Assembly (NCBI RefSeq): GCF_900107205.1
Contig: NZ_FNPC01000003.1
Span: forward strand, 367,027 to 431,026
From: Halopenitus persicus
GTDB taxonomy: Archaea; Halobacteriota; Halobacteria; Halobacteriales; Haloferacaceae
Direction: 5' to 3'
Length of the DNA stretch: 64,000 bases
Of this stretch, positions 35,533-44,072 are shown piece by piece. A program made the translations under genes and the position numbers. The notes beneath the pieces are model-generated. The model was given only the letters and a program-made list of their open reading frames with translations, had not been told where the DNA came from and ran no database searches. How positions within the stretch are numbered: the stretch's first letter is position 1; each line of letters begins with the position of its first letter.

Positions 35533-35976
35533 TCACCTTACGCTACGGAACAATAGCTTATGAGTAGCCCCGCGGTTCCCACTTTGGAGCATTCACCACA
35601 ACAGTATTTTATTATTAGAACCGTATTGCTTGCACATCTCAATCGCCGTATCAGTATACGATAACTGATAGATAGAGTTGACTGATCCCAGCGGTGATCA
35701 TCACAACGGTGGCGAGCCGCTTGAGCCAATCAGCATAACCATTACGTGATTTGCGTTACTGATGATACTGACTCCGGTTGCGACCGTTGTTGCAGTCATT
35801 CGTACAGCAACAAAACCCTAATACGAGCATCGCTTCAGCCGGGTCGATCCCGACGTTGATTCCCAGCGGGGCGGCGAACCGCACGCTCCCCGTCGCCAAA
35901 CTCTTTCACCGCCAACTTAAATCGATGGACCATCCTCGACAAAAACGTCTCAGTTCTCCCTCCTGTTGTATGAGAT
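35533..35976. other. Intergenic stretch upstream of cydA
   Basis: About 440 AT-rich bases with the cydA promoter on the minus strand (the run tattttattattag near 35610). One small decayed frame lies at 35651-35755. Nothing else is supportable; the plus-strand open frame crossing 35778-36032 lacks protein-like features. Confidence 0.45.
35651..35755 (-). pseudogene. Membrane-protein C-terminal fragment
   Basis: Thirty-four codons between two stops encode RNGYADWLKRLATVVMITAG and ISQLYLSVIVY, a single hydrophobic helix with a basic lead, ending in TGA. It looks like the last helix of a larger membrane protein (a CcdA-type cytochrome biogenesis protein would fit), cut off upstream. Recognition is weak. 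Confidence 0.25.
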
Positions 35977-36466
35977 ATGCCATCGCCCCATCCCGATTCA
36001 GTCATTCACGGTGCACTTGTGATGACTGTTAACGCCGACCGGAACTTGTACGAGCACGGAACTGTCCTCGTCAACGACGGTGAGATCATAGACGTGCGTC
36101 CGTCGAAGCCTGAAGACGGGGAGTTGGATGCCGAGACAGTTATCGACGGATCGGGAAAGCTGGTTCTGCCAGACCTCGTCAATCCCCACACACGTCGAAC
36201 TGTCCCCGACGATGGCAGGTGTCAGCGAACTTGACGACGTCGAACCCGTCGTTGTCGACGGTGAGATACTTGTTCATGACGGGGAGGTTCGGTCGATGGA
36301 TGTGTCAAGCGTCGTCACAACTGCTCGCCGGGAGTTCGATCGCTTTCTCCAAGCGACAGGATGGGACGCGACTCTTGGCTCGTGTCGGCCACCGGAATCG
36401 AGTCTCTGGCGGCGAGTATCACCAGCCGTCATTGCACGCTACGTACGGCAGGCACTCCGTGGGATC
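35977..36466 (+). pseudogene. Amidohydrolase pseudogene (centre deleted)
   Basis: The N-terminal part (VIHGALVMTVNADRNLYEHG, then VIDGSGKLVLPDLVNPHT) is the first strand-rich domain of a cytosine-deaminase/chlorohydrolase-type enzyme. The frame then shifts, and the next visible part is the extreme C-terminal region (VVVDGEILVHDGEVRSMDVS, then ATGWDATL, then RPPESSLWRRVSPAVIARYV). The metal-binding barrel, about 300 residues, is missing. The C-terminal part matches the intact amidohydrolase at 36651-38108 (TTGWATSL, then SPPETSIARRIAARPTLRVL). Confidence 0.75.
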
Positions 36467-36581
36467 GGTCCGACCCTGCGCGCGAACTGTGATCAGGTTG
36501 CAGTTATCTCGTTCACGTCGGCTGGCAGGTATCGTTTGATCCGTTTTACTGTTCGAAGGGGAAGCCTGGGACCCAGGAGAG

Positions 36582-36599
36582 TTGAGATGGGTGTCTCAA
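36582..36599. repeat. Hairpin TTGAGA/TCTCAA, copy 2
   Basis: TTGAGA-tgggtg-TCTCAA lies in the sequence agttgagatgggtgtctcaatacagatg, which matches the first copy at 32697-32725 apart from a few changes. It sits between the amidohydrolase pseudogene and the 3' end of the intact amidohydrolase. Confidence 0.45.
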
Positions 36600-36650
36600 T
36601 ACAGATGCGGTCACAGGGCGGGACATTTTCCAAGGGAGACACGCCCGTCC

Positions 36651-38108
36651 TTACGGCAGGTGTTCGGACAGAAATCCCTGCCCGTACTGTTTGAGCACGC
36701 GCAGGGTCGGACGAGCGGCGATCCGGCGAGCGATTGATGTCTCCGGCGGTGAACTTCCAGCGAGCGAGGTGGCCCACCCGGTCGTGTCCTGCAATCGATC
36801 ACGGGCGTCTTCGGCAGCCGTGATGACTGACTCCGGATCCATGGAGTCGACAGTCCCCTCGTACATCAATACCTCGCCGTCGACGATCACTGTCGCAACG
36901 TCTCCGCCGGTCAGCGTGTTCATCACCACGGATGGGAGGTTGCTGAACGGCAGATGCCGTGCAGGCTTCGGATCGAGAACGACGAGATCAGCGCGCTTAC
37001 CGACTTCGAGGCTTCCGACCTCATCGGCCAGTCCGAGCGCGCGTGCCCCGTTGATCGTCACCGTCTTGAGCAGCTCGTAGGAGGTCCACTGCTGGGCACC
37101 GTACTCGTAGTTCGCCAGCAATCGGGCGTGTTTTGCCTCCTGTAGGAGGTCCCAGGAGTCGAACCAGAACGGATCGTCCAGACCGATGGCGACGTTCACG
37201 CCGTGTTCCTGTAACGCCGGGAGCGGGAACCACGCCTGCTCGCCGGCTCGGAAATAGCTGTAGATCGTTGGACAGTGGAGGACGTGTGCGCCCGATTCAG
37301 CGATCCGTCGAGCCTCCTCACGTCCTGCGTGCAGCACGTGTGTGAGCAGCGTCCGGTCGTTCAACAGCCCGTGGGCCTCCAGAAGCGCAAGTGTGTCGTC
37401 AGCGCCGCTTCCGGCGGCCATCGTGTCGGCCTCCGGTGAATCGTATATGTGCGTATGGAGCTGAAGGTCCGGATACTCTGTCCGGAGTTCAGCGATGCCC
37501 TCCCAGAGATCCCTTGAACAGCCGGCCTCACCGCCGGGGGCGATGCTCGCCGCAATCCGTCCATCGTAGGTTCCGTGGTACTTCTCGATGAATTCTCGTG
37601 CCTCCGCAAGCTGTGTCTCTGGACCGGCTGGTTTGATGAGGTCGGCCAACTCGGGGCCGATGACCCCTCGGAGACCGGCCTCGCCTAACGTCTCGGCTCC
37701 GAGCTCGGGAGTGAAGTCCATCGCGTTGACCGTGGTCACGCCGTGTGAGAGTTGCCGGAGCGACGCGAGTCGCCAGGCGGCTTCGAAAAACGCGTCATCG
37801 AGGTCGGCCTCTGCACGATGATACAGGGCGATCGCCTCTTTCAGGAGCTCACCGCCCTGTAGTTCGCTGAACAGACCCTGAACGAGGGTGAAATCAGTAT
37901 GGCGATGGGCATCGATCAAGCCCGGGATCACGATCTGTCCGTCGACATCGATCACCCGATCTGCGTCTGCCGGTGTTGTGTCAGCGGACGACGGTTCGAC
38001 GGCGGTAATCTGACCGTCGCTGCCGACTCGAACGGTCCCGTTTTTGATGATACGGCTGTCTCCATCGACGGTAACGATCGTTCCGTTGTGAAGCACGAGG
38101 GAATCCAT
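36651..38108 (-). CDS. Amidohydrolase (cytosine deaminase/chlorohydrolase type)
   Basis: A 485-residue metal-dependent hydrolase. The N-terminal metal motif is DAHRHTDFTLVQG (HxH as HRH) near residue 66. The later His residues are in LQLHTHIYDSP near 217 and LLTHVLHAGREEA near 250, and the catalytic Asp is in VNVAIGLDDPFWFDSW near 307. The ending NLPSVVMNTLTGGDVATVIV is the family's C-terminal domain. The group includes deaminases of adenosine derivatives, guanine, cytosine and triazines; the substrate is unclear. ATG 38108 is chosen because the first domain (LVLHNGTIVTVDGD) starts there. It converges on a gutted paralogue. Confidence 0.88.
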   Translation of the reverse strand: MDSLVLHNGTIVTVDGDSRIIKNGTVRVGSDGQITAVEPSSADTTPADADRVIDVDGQIVIPGLIDAHRHTDFTLVQGLFSELQGGELLKEAIALYHRAEADLDDAFFEAAWRLASLRQLSHGVTTVNAMDFTPELGAETLGEAGLRGVIGPELADLIKPAGPETQLAEAREFIEKYHGTYDGRIAASIAPGGEAGCSRDLWEGIAELRTEYPDLQLHTHIYDSPEADTMAAGSGADDTLALLEAHGLLNDRTLLTHVLHAGREEARRIAESGAHVLHCPTIYSYFRAGEQAWFPLPALQEHGVNVAIGLDDPFWFDSWDLLQEAKHARLLANYEYGAQQWTSYELLKTVTINGARALGLADEVGSLEVGKRADLVVLDPKPARHLPFSNLPSVVMNTLTGGDVATVIVDGEVLMYEGTVDSMDPESVITAAEDARDRLQDTTGWATSLAGSSPPETSIARRIAARPTLRVLKQYGQGFLSEHLP

Positions 38109-38184
38109 GGGTTGATCGATCCTGTGATCTACTGAGTGGCGGAGCTCCAACTAATCATAGGCCAGCGGTATTATCATTCGATGG

Positions 38185-39144
38185 TCACGGGGTTACGACG
38201 AGTTTCCCCACGTACCCGCCGGCAAGCATCTCTTGGTGGGCCCGAGCGGTGTCCTCGAACGCGTACGTGTCGGCGACGACAGGCGTCAAGACGTCCCGTC
38301 TCATCAACCGGGCGAGTCGTTCCAGCACCGGCTGTCGAGTCGGATGGTTATCCATCTTGAGCGGCTGGATGGTCACTTCTTTGTTGTAGAGGGGCCGACC
38401 GTTCGTCTCAGGGATGTGACCCATCGTGCTGATGATTGTCCCGCCCTCGGTGACGACCGACAAATCGAGGTCGAGATACTCCTCGAGCCGATGGTCGAGG
38501 ACTGTTTCGACCCCAGCACCGTCGGTCGCGGCGAGAATGTCCTCGGCGAGTGAGTCGCTCTCGTAGTCCAACGCGACAGACGCCCCGAGATCAGTGAGCC
38601 GGGCCCGAGCATCCTCCGACCCAGCCGTCGTGATGACCTCCGCCCCGCTGTGTGCAGCAATCTGGACTGCGGCGTGGCCAACACCGCCGGAACCGCCGTG
38701 GATGAGGACCCGGTCACCGGCCTGTATGCCGGCGAGTCCCTCCAGTGCCGTTCGGGCAGTGGCACCGACGTTGCCGATGGCACCCCCGGCGGTCCAGGAC
38801 ACGTTTTCCGGCAGACGCGCCAGTTTCTCCGCCGGGATTGCGGCGTACTCGGCGAAGGTGCCGCCCTCGGCACGATCCATGCCGGATGCGAAGACTCGAT
38901 CACCTGGATCGAACGCCTCGACGTCCTCGCCGACCGCCGCAACGACTCCTGCACCGTCACCGCCAGGAATCGACGGGAGCGGGAGGTTGCCGTACTGACC
39001 GGAACGGAACATCACGTCGACACGATTGACGCTGGCAGCCCGCATTTCGACCAGGACTTCGTCGCGGTCGGGCGTCGGCCGGTCAACCTCGTCGACTTGG
39101 AGTACGTCTGCACTGCCATAGTCGTGGTAGCGAACGGCTCTCAT
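38185..39144 (-). CDS. Zinc-free alcohol dehydrogenase/quinone oxidoreductase (MDR family)
   Basis: A 319-residue medium-chain reductase. The N-terminal GroES-like domain contains RAASVNRVDVMFRSGQYGNL and PSIPGGDGAGVVAAVGEDVE. The NADPH motif is RVLIHGGSGGVGHAAVQIAA near residue 147. The C-terminal AHQEMLAGGYVGKLVVTP is typical of quinone oxidoreductases. Catalytic and structural zinc Cys residues are absent, as in NADPH:quinone reductases. The gene diverges from the HTH-10 regulator at 39423, a likely regulator-target pair. A short Cys-containing frame overlaps its start. Confidence 0.88.
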   Translation of the reverse strand: MRAVRYHDYGSADVLQVDEVDRPTPDRDEVLVEMRAASVNRVDVMFRSGQYGNLPLPSIPGGDGAGVVAAVGEDVEAFDPGDRVFASGMDRAEGGTFAEYAAIPAEKLARLPENVSWTAGGAIGNVGATARTALEGLAGIQAGDRVLIHGGSGGVGHAAVQIAAHSGAEVITTAGSEDARARLTDLGASVALDYESDSLAEDILAATDGAGVETVLDHRLEEYLDLDLSVVTEGGTIISTMGHIPETNGRPLYNKEVTIQPLKMDNHPTRQPVLERLARLMRRDVLTPVVADTYAFEDTARAHQEMLAGGYVGKLVVTP

Positions 39145-39263
39145 GACTCGGTCACCTCAAACTGATAGTTGCCGGAATGGTACTCGCCAGAGCGGTGCGC
39201 CATCGTATGTCGTTCGTAGTTGGGTTCGTCGCCATCACATCTAACACATACGGGGCATCCCGA
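39141..39263 (-). pseudogene. Small CxxC zinc-finger-like frame without a start codon
   Basis: Read on the minus strand, SGCPVCVRCDGDEPNYERHT continues MAHRSGEYHSGNYQFEVTES and ends in TGA overlapping the quinone-oxidoreductase ATG (ATGA). Cys pairs and the ERHTMAHRSG...YHSGNY pattern resemble short haloarchaeal zinc-finger proteins. The frame is open far upstream but has no ATG, GTG or TTG before the Cys motif. It is either decayed or uses an unseen start. The ATGA overlap argues that it was once a real operon partner. Confidence 0.4.
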
Positions 39264-39422
39264 GTAGCGGTTATGTGGATGATACTCTACGGGTTTATGT
39301 TGGAGATGTACAGCAACAGATAGCTCCGGGGGGTGAACAGGGGGCCATATTTACAGAAACGCTCGGTAGATGGGTTGCATTTTAGCCGTGACGGAGCGTC
39401 ATACAGAACATCGTCAGTAGCT

Positions 39423-40097
39423 ATGAAACACATCCGGATCACAGTCAGTCCAGATATCGACCGCGCACCCCCGTTCCTGCGGTACTTGCTGGATCCAGAG
39501 GCTCACGACGAAGCTCGGGCCATCGACTGGAACCGCGGCGATTCGGAGCTGTCGACCCATATCTACGCAATCGCCGGCGATGGAGGCCGGTTCGCTGACT
39601 TAGCACGGGAGACGACTGGTGTCGAATCGGTCGAACTCTCGGCCGCTGACGCTCGGGTCTCGTACGCACTCATCGAACTACGTGACGCGGAGCTACCAAT
39701 ATTCGGAGGGTCCGCAACCGCGATCGACCGCACCGGACTGGTGGTTCGGCGACCACTCGTCTACCGTGATGGCCGTATCCACGGCCACATCGTCGGGGGC
39801 CCGGCGACACTGCAGTCGACGATTGATGACCTCCCAGAGAGTGTTTCCGTCCAGATTGACGCAATTCAGCAGTTCCCAAGTGCCGACGTGAACCCGGCAA
39901 CAACGCTGAGCGGCCGACAACGGGAGGCGCTCCGAGTAGCCGTCGACTTGGGATACTACGATACGCCGCGCGAAGCCACCCACGCCGACATCGCCGAAGA
40001 GTTAGGCTGTGCGCCAAACACGGCGAGCAACCATCTTCAGAAAGGCGAGGCAAAACTCGTCAAGGCCGGACTCAAGGCGTTTACGTCGTCGTTTTGA
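39423..40097 (+). CDS. HTH-10 (bacterio-opsin activator type) regulator
   Basis: A 224-residue regulator. The C-terminal HTH_10 domain is LSGRQREALRVAVDLGYYDT, then ATHADIAEELGCAPNTASNH and LQKGEAKLVKAGL, the haloarchaeal Bat-type motif. The N-terminal 150 residues form the usual sensor-like domain of unknown ligand (RITVSPDIDRAPPFLRYLL). ATG 39423 is preferred because homology starts there; upstream codons look non-coding. It is divergent from the quinone oxidoreductase and probably controls it. Confidence 0.88.
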   Translation: MKHIRITVSPDIDRAPPFLRYLLDPEAHDEARAIDWNRGDSELSTHIYAIAGDGGRFADLARETTGVESVELSAADARVSYALIELRDAELPIFGGSATAIDRTGLVVRRPLVYRDGRIHGHIVGGPATLQSTIDDLPESVSVQIDAIQQFPSADVNPATTLSGRQREALRVAVDLGYYDTPREATHADIAEELGCAPNTASNHLQKGEAKLVKAGLKAFTSSF

Positions 40098-40207
40098 CGG
40101 ACTGTACGCCTCTCGAACAGCGCAATCCGTCCCGGTCGTCCTCGGCCGCCACGGCGCGCCGGGAACGGAGACAGCTATTTACCAGGGGCGAGGGATCTGC
40201 AACGACG

Positions 40208-41587
40208 ATGCGCCCTCCACACGCGGTCCTCGTCGGAAGTGCGGTGTTGCTACTGCTCGTCGGTCTCGTCCCGGCAGGTTCGGCGGCGCCGCCGCCGGAA
40301 GGCGTCTGCGGGATCTGCGGGGCGGAGTTCGAGCGCGCCGCCGCGGCCGACGGCGTGAACGCCACCGTCGGGGGGAGCAGTCTCACCGTCCGGGTCGCAG
40401 CCGACGGAACGAGCCGCTGGCGGGCCACCGCCACCCTGAACCGGGCCGCCGCGAACCGGTTCGCCGAAAATCGCACGCTGTTGCGTCGCGTCGTCGACCG
40501 GAGCTACGCCTCGTCCCGGACCGTCGTGGACGAGCCGGAGAACCGCTCGGTGGCGCTCGCGGACCGCACCGTCACGGTCACGTTCGCCGTCTCCGACGCC
40601 GCCGAACGGTACCCGGGCGACGTCCTGCTGTTCACGGAGTTCACGCGCCAGCCCCCACACGGCGCGGCCTACGTCAACGCCGACAGGCTCACGGTCGCGG
40701 GGCCGGCAAACACGACGGTCACGCACGCGCCGCCCGGCAGCACGATCGACGGAAATCGAGTCGTCCGGACCGTCGATGGCGACCGAGGCTCCGACGGCCC
40801 CCGGCTGGGTCGCGAGGCGACCGTCGCGTTCGCTCCCGCGGATGGCCCCCTCGCGCAGGCAGCCACCGCGGCTGCGGTCCGGCTGAACGCGTTCGGAATG
40901 ATCGAGTCCGAGCTCCGCCAGTATGCGTTGGGTCCGGCCGTCCTCCTCGGACTCGTCGCGACCGGGCTGCTGCTCGGACGCGGTCGGCTTCCGCCGGCGC
41001 TCGCTCGGGGACGAACGGTCACGCGATGGCTCGCCGCGGGTGTCGGCCTGTACGCCGCACTCGTCGCGATCGCCGCTCTCGTCGCCGGCGACGATCTCTG
41101 GCTCGTCCTGGGACTCGTCGGCGTCGGGCTCGCGCCGCAGACGTTCGTGACGGCCACCGCGGCCATTCTTCTGGCGCCCGTCCCCGTTGACGTCGATCCG
41201 GACGGAAACGTCACGGGGCTGGCTGCGGTCTCGGTCCTTGCGTGGACGCTCGTGCTCGTCCTCGGGGCGCCGGCGAGCGCCCTTCTCGTGCTCGGGGTCG
41301 GTCCGCTGGTCTTCCTCCCGTTCGGCGTGCTCGCCGGTGCGGGACGCCGCAGCCGCGTCCTTTTCCCGGCCGTCGCCGCGCTCGGGCCGATCGTGGCCGC
41401 GCTCCCGTTCGTTCCGCAGGTCGGGGTCGTGTTCGTCTCCCCGACGATGCTGGCGCTGCTGTCGGGCGGGACGGCGCTGCTCGGCGTTCCCCTGTTCGCC
41501 ATCGGGCACCGTCTCGGGAATGCGATCGGGGGCGGTGGGGCGACGTCGGAACGGTCGTCGCGATCGGACGGATCCGCGTCGGGATGA
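40208..41587 (+). CDS. Secreted-N-terminus membrane protein, unknown
   Basis: A 459-residue protein with a signal peptide (AVLVGSAVLLLLVGLVPAGS, then AAPPP), an extracellular domain of about 200 residues that begins with a Cys pair (GVCGICGAEFERAAAADG), and about eight hydrophobic helices from residue 240 onward. The lumenal Cys-x-x-Cys and the Thr-rich beta-like pattern suggest a structured ectodomain. ATG 40208 gives the signal peptide; upstream codons would disrupt it. No family was recognised. It is convergent with the kinase at 41656. Confidence 0.7.
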   Translation: MRPPHAVLVGSAVLLLLVGLVPAGSAAPPPEGVCGICGAEFERAAAADGVNATVGGSSLTVRVAADGTSRWRATATLNRAAANRFAENRTLLRRVVDRSYASSRTVVDEPENRSVALADRTVTVTFAVSDAAERYPGDVLLFTEFTRQPPHGAAYVNADRLTVAGPANTTVTHAPPGSTIDGNRVVRTVDGDRGSDGPRLGREATVAFAPADGPLAQAATAAAVRLNAFGMIESELRQYALGPAVLLGLVATGLLLGRGRLPPALARGRTVTRWLAAGVGLYAALVAIAALVAGDDLWLVLGLVGVGLAPQTFVTATAAILLAPVPVDVDPDGNVTGLAAVSVLAWTLVLVLGAPASALLVLGVGPLVFLPFGVLAGAGRRSRVLFPAVAALGPIVAALPFVPQVGVVFVSPTMLALLSGGTALLGVPLFAIGHRLGNAIGGGGATSERSSRSDGSASG

Positions 41588-41590
41588 CTC

Positions 41591-41680
41591 CTCACGCGTT
41601 CGAATCCACGCCGGAATGAGCCCTCACGCGTTCGAATCCACGCCGGAATGAGCCCTCACGCGTCCGGGTTCACGTCGGTG
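41591..41680. repeat. 32-base tandem repeat at the kinase 3' end
   Basis: Two identical 32-base units (41591-41622, 41623-41654) begin ctcacgcgttcgaatccacg. A diverged third copy starts at 41655 and includes the stop codon and last codons of the histidine kinase. Read on the minus strand each unit mimics the kinase tail (GVDSNA-stop against DVNPDA-stop). It appears to be a recent duplication of the gene's end. Confidence 0.8.
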
Positions 41681-43134
41681 ATCTCGAAGCGAGCGCCGCC
41701 GTCGGTTCCCTCGGTCACCGCGATGGTCCAGCCGTGCGCCTCGACGATCTCCTGGACGATCGAGAGGCCCAGTCCCGTGCCGTCATCGGCGGTCGTGTGG
41801 CCCGCCTGGAAGACGTCGCCGCGTTCCTCCTCGGGGATGCCGGGACCGTCGTCCTCCACGTAGAAGCCGTCGTCGGTGGCGCCGACCGTGATCGTGACGT
41901 CCGCATCGCCGTGTTCGACGTCCGTTCCGCTCGGACGCTCGCGGGAAGTCGTCGCTCCGTGTTCGACCGCGTTTCGGAACAGGTTCCCGAACAGCTGGCG
42001 CAGACGGTTGCGGTCGGCCTGGACCGTTCGCGAGCCCTCGATCCGGAGTCTCGCGTTCGTCGTCTCGACCGTGTCCCAGCTCTCGCGCGCGCAGTCGGCC
42101 ACCGGGACGGGCCTCACCTCGTCGACGCGTCGTCCCTGCTTCGCCAGCATAAGGACGTTCTCGATCAACTCCTGCATCCGCGCGTGGGCCCGTCGGATCG
42201 GCTCGACATCGAGGTCATCGTGCTCGGCCGCAAGGATGTCGAGATGGCCCATCGCCACGTTCAGCGGGTTGCGAAGGTCGTGGCTCACGACGCTCGCGAA
42301 CTCCTCGAGCGTCTCGGTCTTTCGCTCGAGCTCCTGCGTCTTCCGCTCGAGCTTCTCCGTCGCTCGCTTCCGGTCGGTGACGTCGATGTAGGTCGCCAAG
42401 ACCTCGTCGGTCGCCTCGCCGAGCGGCGATCCGGTGAACAGGAAGGTGCGCCGGTCGCCGTCGGCGGTGGTTCGCGTGACCTCCCGTCGAACCCGGTCGC
42501 CCCGCTGCAGTCGGTCGTTGATCTCGCGGACGCGGTCGGCGTCCGCCGCGTCGGCGATGAACGCGTCGAGCGAGGACCCGCCCAGCTCCGTGCCGGCGTA
42601 CCCGAACGTCTCCGTGAACCGGCGGTTCACCTGCTTGACGACCGGGTCGCCGTTCTCGAGGTCCACGAGGACCAGCGGCACGGGAACGGCGTCGAACAGG
42701 TCGGCGAGACGGTCGCGTTGCCGTTTGAGCTGTTCCTGCGACTCCCGAAGGTCGGTGACGTCCTCGTTGATGGCGACGAAGCGGACGATCTCGCCCGTTT
42801 CGTCGGTGACCGGGGAGATCGTCTGTTTGACCGCGTACCGCTCGCCGTCCTTTCGCTGGTTGATTATCTCACCCTCCCAGGTCTCCCCGGCGAGGATCGT
42901 GTCCCAGAGCCGCTCGTAGAACCGGTCGTCGTGGACGCCGGACTGGAGGATGTTCGCGTTGTTGCCGACCGCCTCCGCGGCGGTGTACCCCGTTTGCTCC
43001 TCGAACGCCGGGTTGACGTACTCGATCGTTCCGGTCGTGTCCGTCCAGTAGATCGAGTGGCCGGCGCTCTCGACCGCCTCCCGGAACGATCGTACCGTCC
43101 GCGGGGACTCTCGCTCCTCACCCGTCGCGTCCAT
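41656..43134 (-). CDS. PAS-PAS sensor histidine kinase
   Basis: A 492-residue cytoplasmic kinase. PAS 1 (HSIYWTDTTGTIEYVNPAFE) contains a LOV-like GNNANILQSG, but the flavin-binding Cys motif NCRFLQ is not present. PAS 2 (LFDAVPVPLVLVDLENGDPV) ends at YIDVTDRKRATEKLERK. A coiled coil leads to the H-box SHDLRNPLNVAMG near residue 283. N and G boxes are LFRNAVEHGA, VEDDGPGIPEEE and GTGLGLSIVQEIV. The start at 43134 has a TATA-like CTTAAC about 25 bases upstream; a GTG lies at 43146. Confidence 0.9.
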   Translation of the reverse strand: MDATGEERESPRTVRSFREAVESAGHSIYWTDTTGTIEYVNPAFEEQTGYTAAEAVGNNANILQSGVHDDRFYERLWDTILAGETWEGEIINQRKDGERYAVKQTISPVTDETGEIVRFVAINEDVTDLRESQEQLKRQRDRLADLFDAVPVPLVLVDLENGDPVVKQVNRRFTETFGYAGTELGGSSLDAFIADAADADRVREINDRLQRGDRVRREVTRTTADGDRRTFLFTGSPLGEATDEVLATYIDVTDRKRATEKLERKTQELERKTETLEEFASVVSHDLRNPLNVAMGHLDILAAEHDDLDVEPIRRAHARMQELIENVLMLAKQGRRVDEVRPVPVADCARESWDTVETTNARLRIEGSRTVQADRNRLRQLFGNLFRNAVEHGATTSRERPSGTDVEHGDADVTITVGATDDGFYVEDDGPGIPEEERGDVFQAGHTTADDGTGLGLSIVQEIVEAHGWTIAVTEGTDGGARFEITDVNPDA

Positions 43135-43257
43135 TACGAGTGACACTATTCGGGGAGGGTGTTAAGCGAACCGACTGAAACGCCGGCGATCGTCGCGACT
43201 CGCCGGGGTGAATAGTGTGAAGAAACGCAGTAAAGCCGCTGACGCGGCTGCGCGGAG

Positions 43258-43467
43258 TTACTCGTTCCGGACGAGGTTGGTCGCGCGGGGTCCCTTGGGG
43301 GATGATTCGATGTCGAACTCGACTTCCTGACCCTCCTCGAGGTCCGGACCGCCGACGTCCTCCATGTGGAAGAAGACGTCCTCGTCGTCGTCCACGTCGT
43401 CCGCGTCAGTCGAAATGAAACCGTAGCCGCCAGTGTCGTTGAAGAAGTCAACCTTACCGTTTGCCAT
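43258..43467 (-). CDS. cspA: Cold-shock domain protein
   Basis: A 69-residue single cold-shock domain. RNA-binding motifs RNP1 and RNP2 appear as GGYGFIST and DVFFHMEDV, with the family's N-terminal MANGKVDFFNDTG. The loop DADDVDDDEDV is acidic, as in halophilic versions. It binds single-stranded RNA/DNA and probably acts as an RNA chaperone. ATG 43467 matches the usual start; the two codons before the preceding in-frame ATG are not conserved in the family. Confidence 0.95.
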   Translation of the reverse strand: MANGKVDFFNDTGGYGFISTDADDVDDDEDVFFHMEDVGGPDLEEGQEVEFDIESSPKGPRATNLVRNE

Positions 43468-43736
43468 TGCAATCATACGTACCCCCCGCCGAGGGATAAC
43501 CCTTCCGAGGGTCGCGGTACCACGACCCGCCGGCGGGGATTCGTCGGTTTGCGTCGGCGATTTCCGTCGCCGTCGGTCGGTTCGCGACGGTCAACGGCGC
43601 CCGAGCTATGGTGACCGTTCACGAACCGGACGAGGGCTGCCCGGCGCCGGGACGAGTGTGGGGTCGCGACGAAGACGGTGCGAGATTCGAGGCCGGGTTA
43701 TATACCGCGGGGTCCCCTCGGTGACCGTGCACCGTT

Positions 43737-44006
43737 ATGCAACCGTGCCAAAGCTGTCAGGCGGTCATCGACGAGTACATCCTGGACAAACGACTCGAAC
43801 CCCTGCGCGATCTCACGGTCGACGACTTCAACGTCTGCGCGGACTGTGCGACCATCGTCGCGAACGCGTGCGTGGAGTGTCACGGTGCGGTATACGTTCC
43901 CCGGAGCCGGTCGACGGTCCCCGACTACTGTCCCGCGTGTCGGGCCGATCGCATCGATCGCACCGGTCAGGACCCCGGTTGGAACCGCGGCCCCCAGTCG
44001 TCCTGA
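43737..44006 (+). CDS. Small zinc-ribbon protein (four CxxC motifs)
   Basis: An 89-residue protein with four CxxC pairs: CQSC at residues 4-7, CADC near 34, CVEC near 45 and CPAC near 65. This suggests two zinc sites. The central DKRLEPLRDLTVDDFNVC is highly regular, and I recall the family as haloarchaea-specific without function. The TATA-like tatata at 43699-43705 is about 30 bases before the ATG. It is next to a FAD oxidoreductase, but no operon link is visible. Confidence 0.75.
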   Translation: MQPCQSCQAVIDEYILDKRLEPLRDLTVDDFNVCADCATIVANACVECHGAVYVPRSRSTVPDYCPACRADRIDRTGQDPGWNRGPQSS

Positions 44007-44072
44007 TCGGCGTCCCGCCGTTCCGGACGTCGCGCCCGGGTTTTATGTCGGTCCTCGATGAGTATCATGGTA

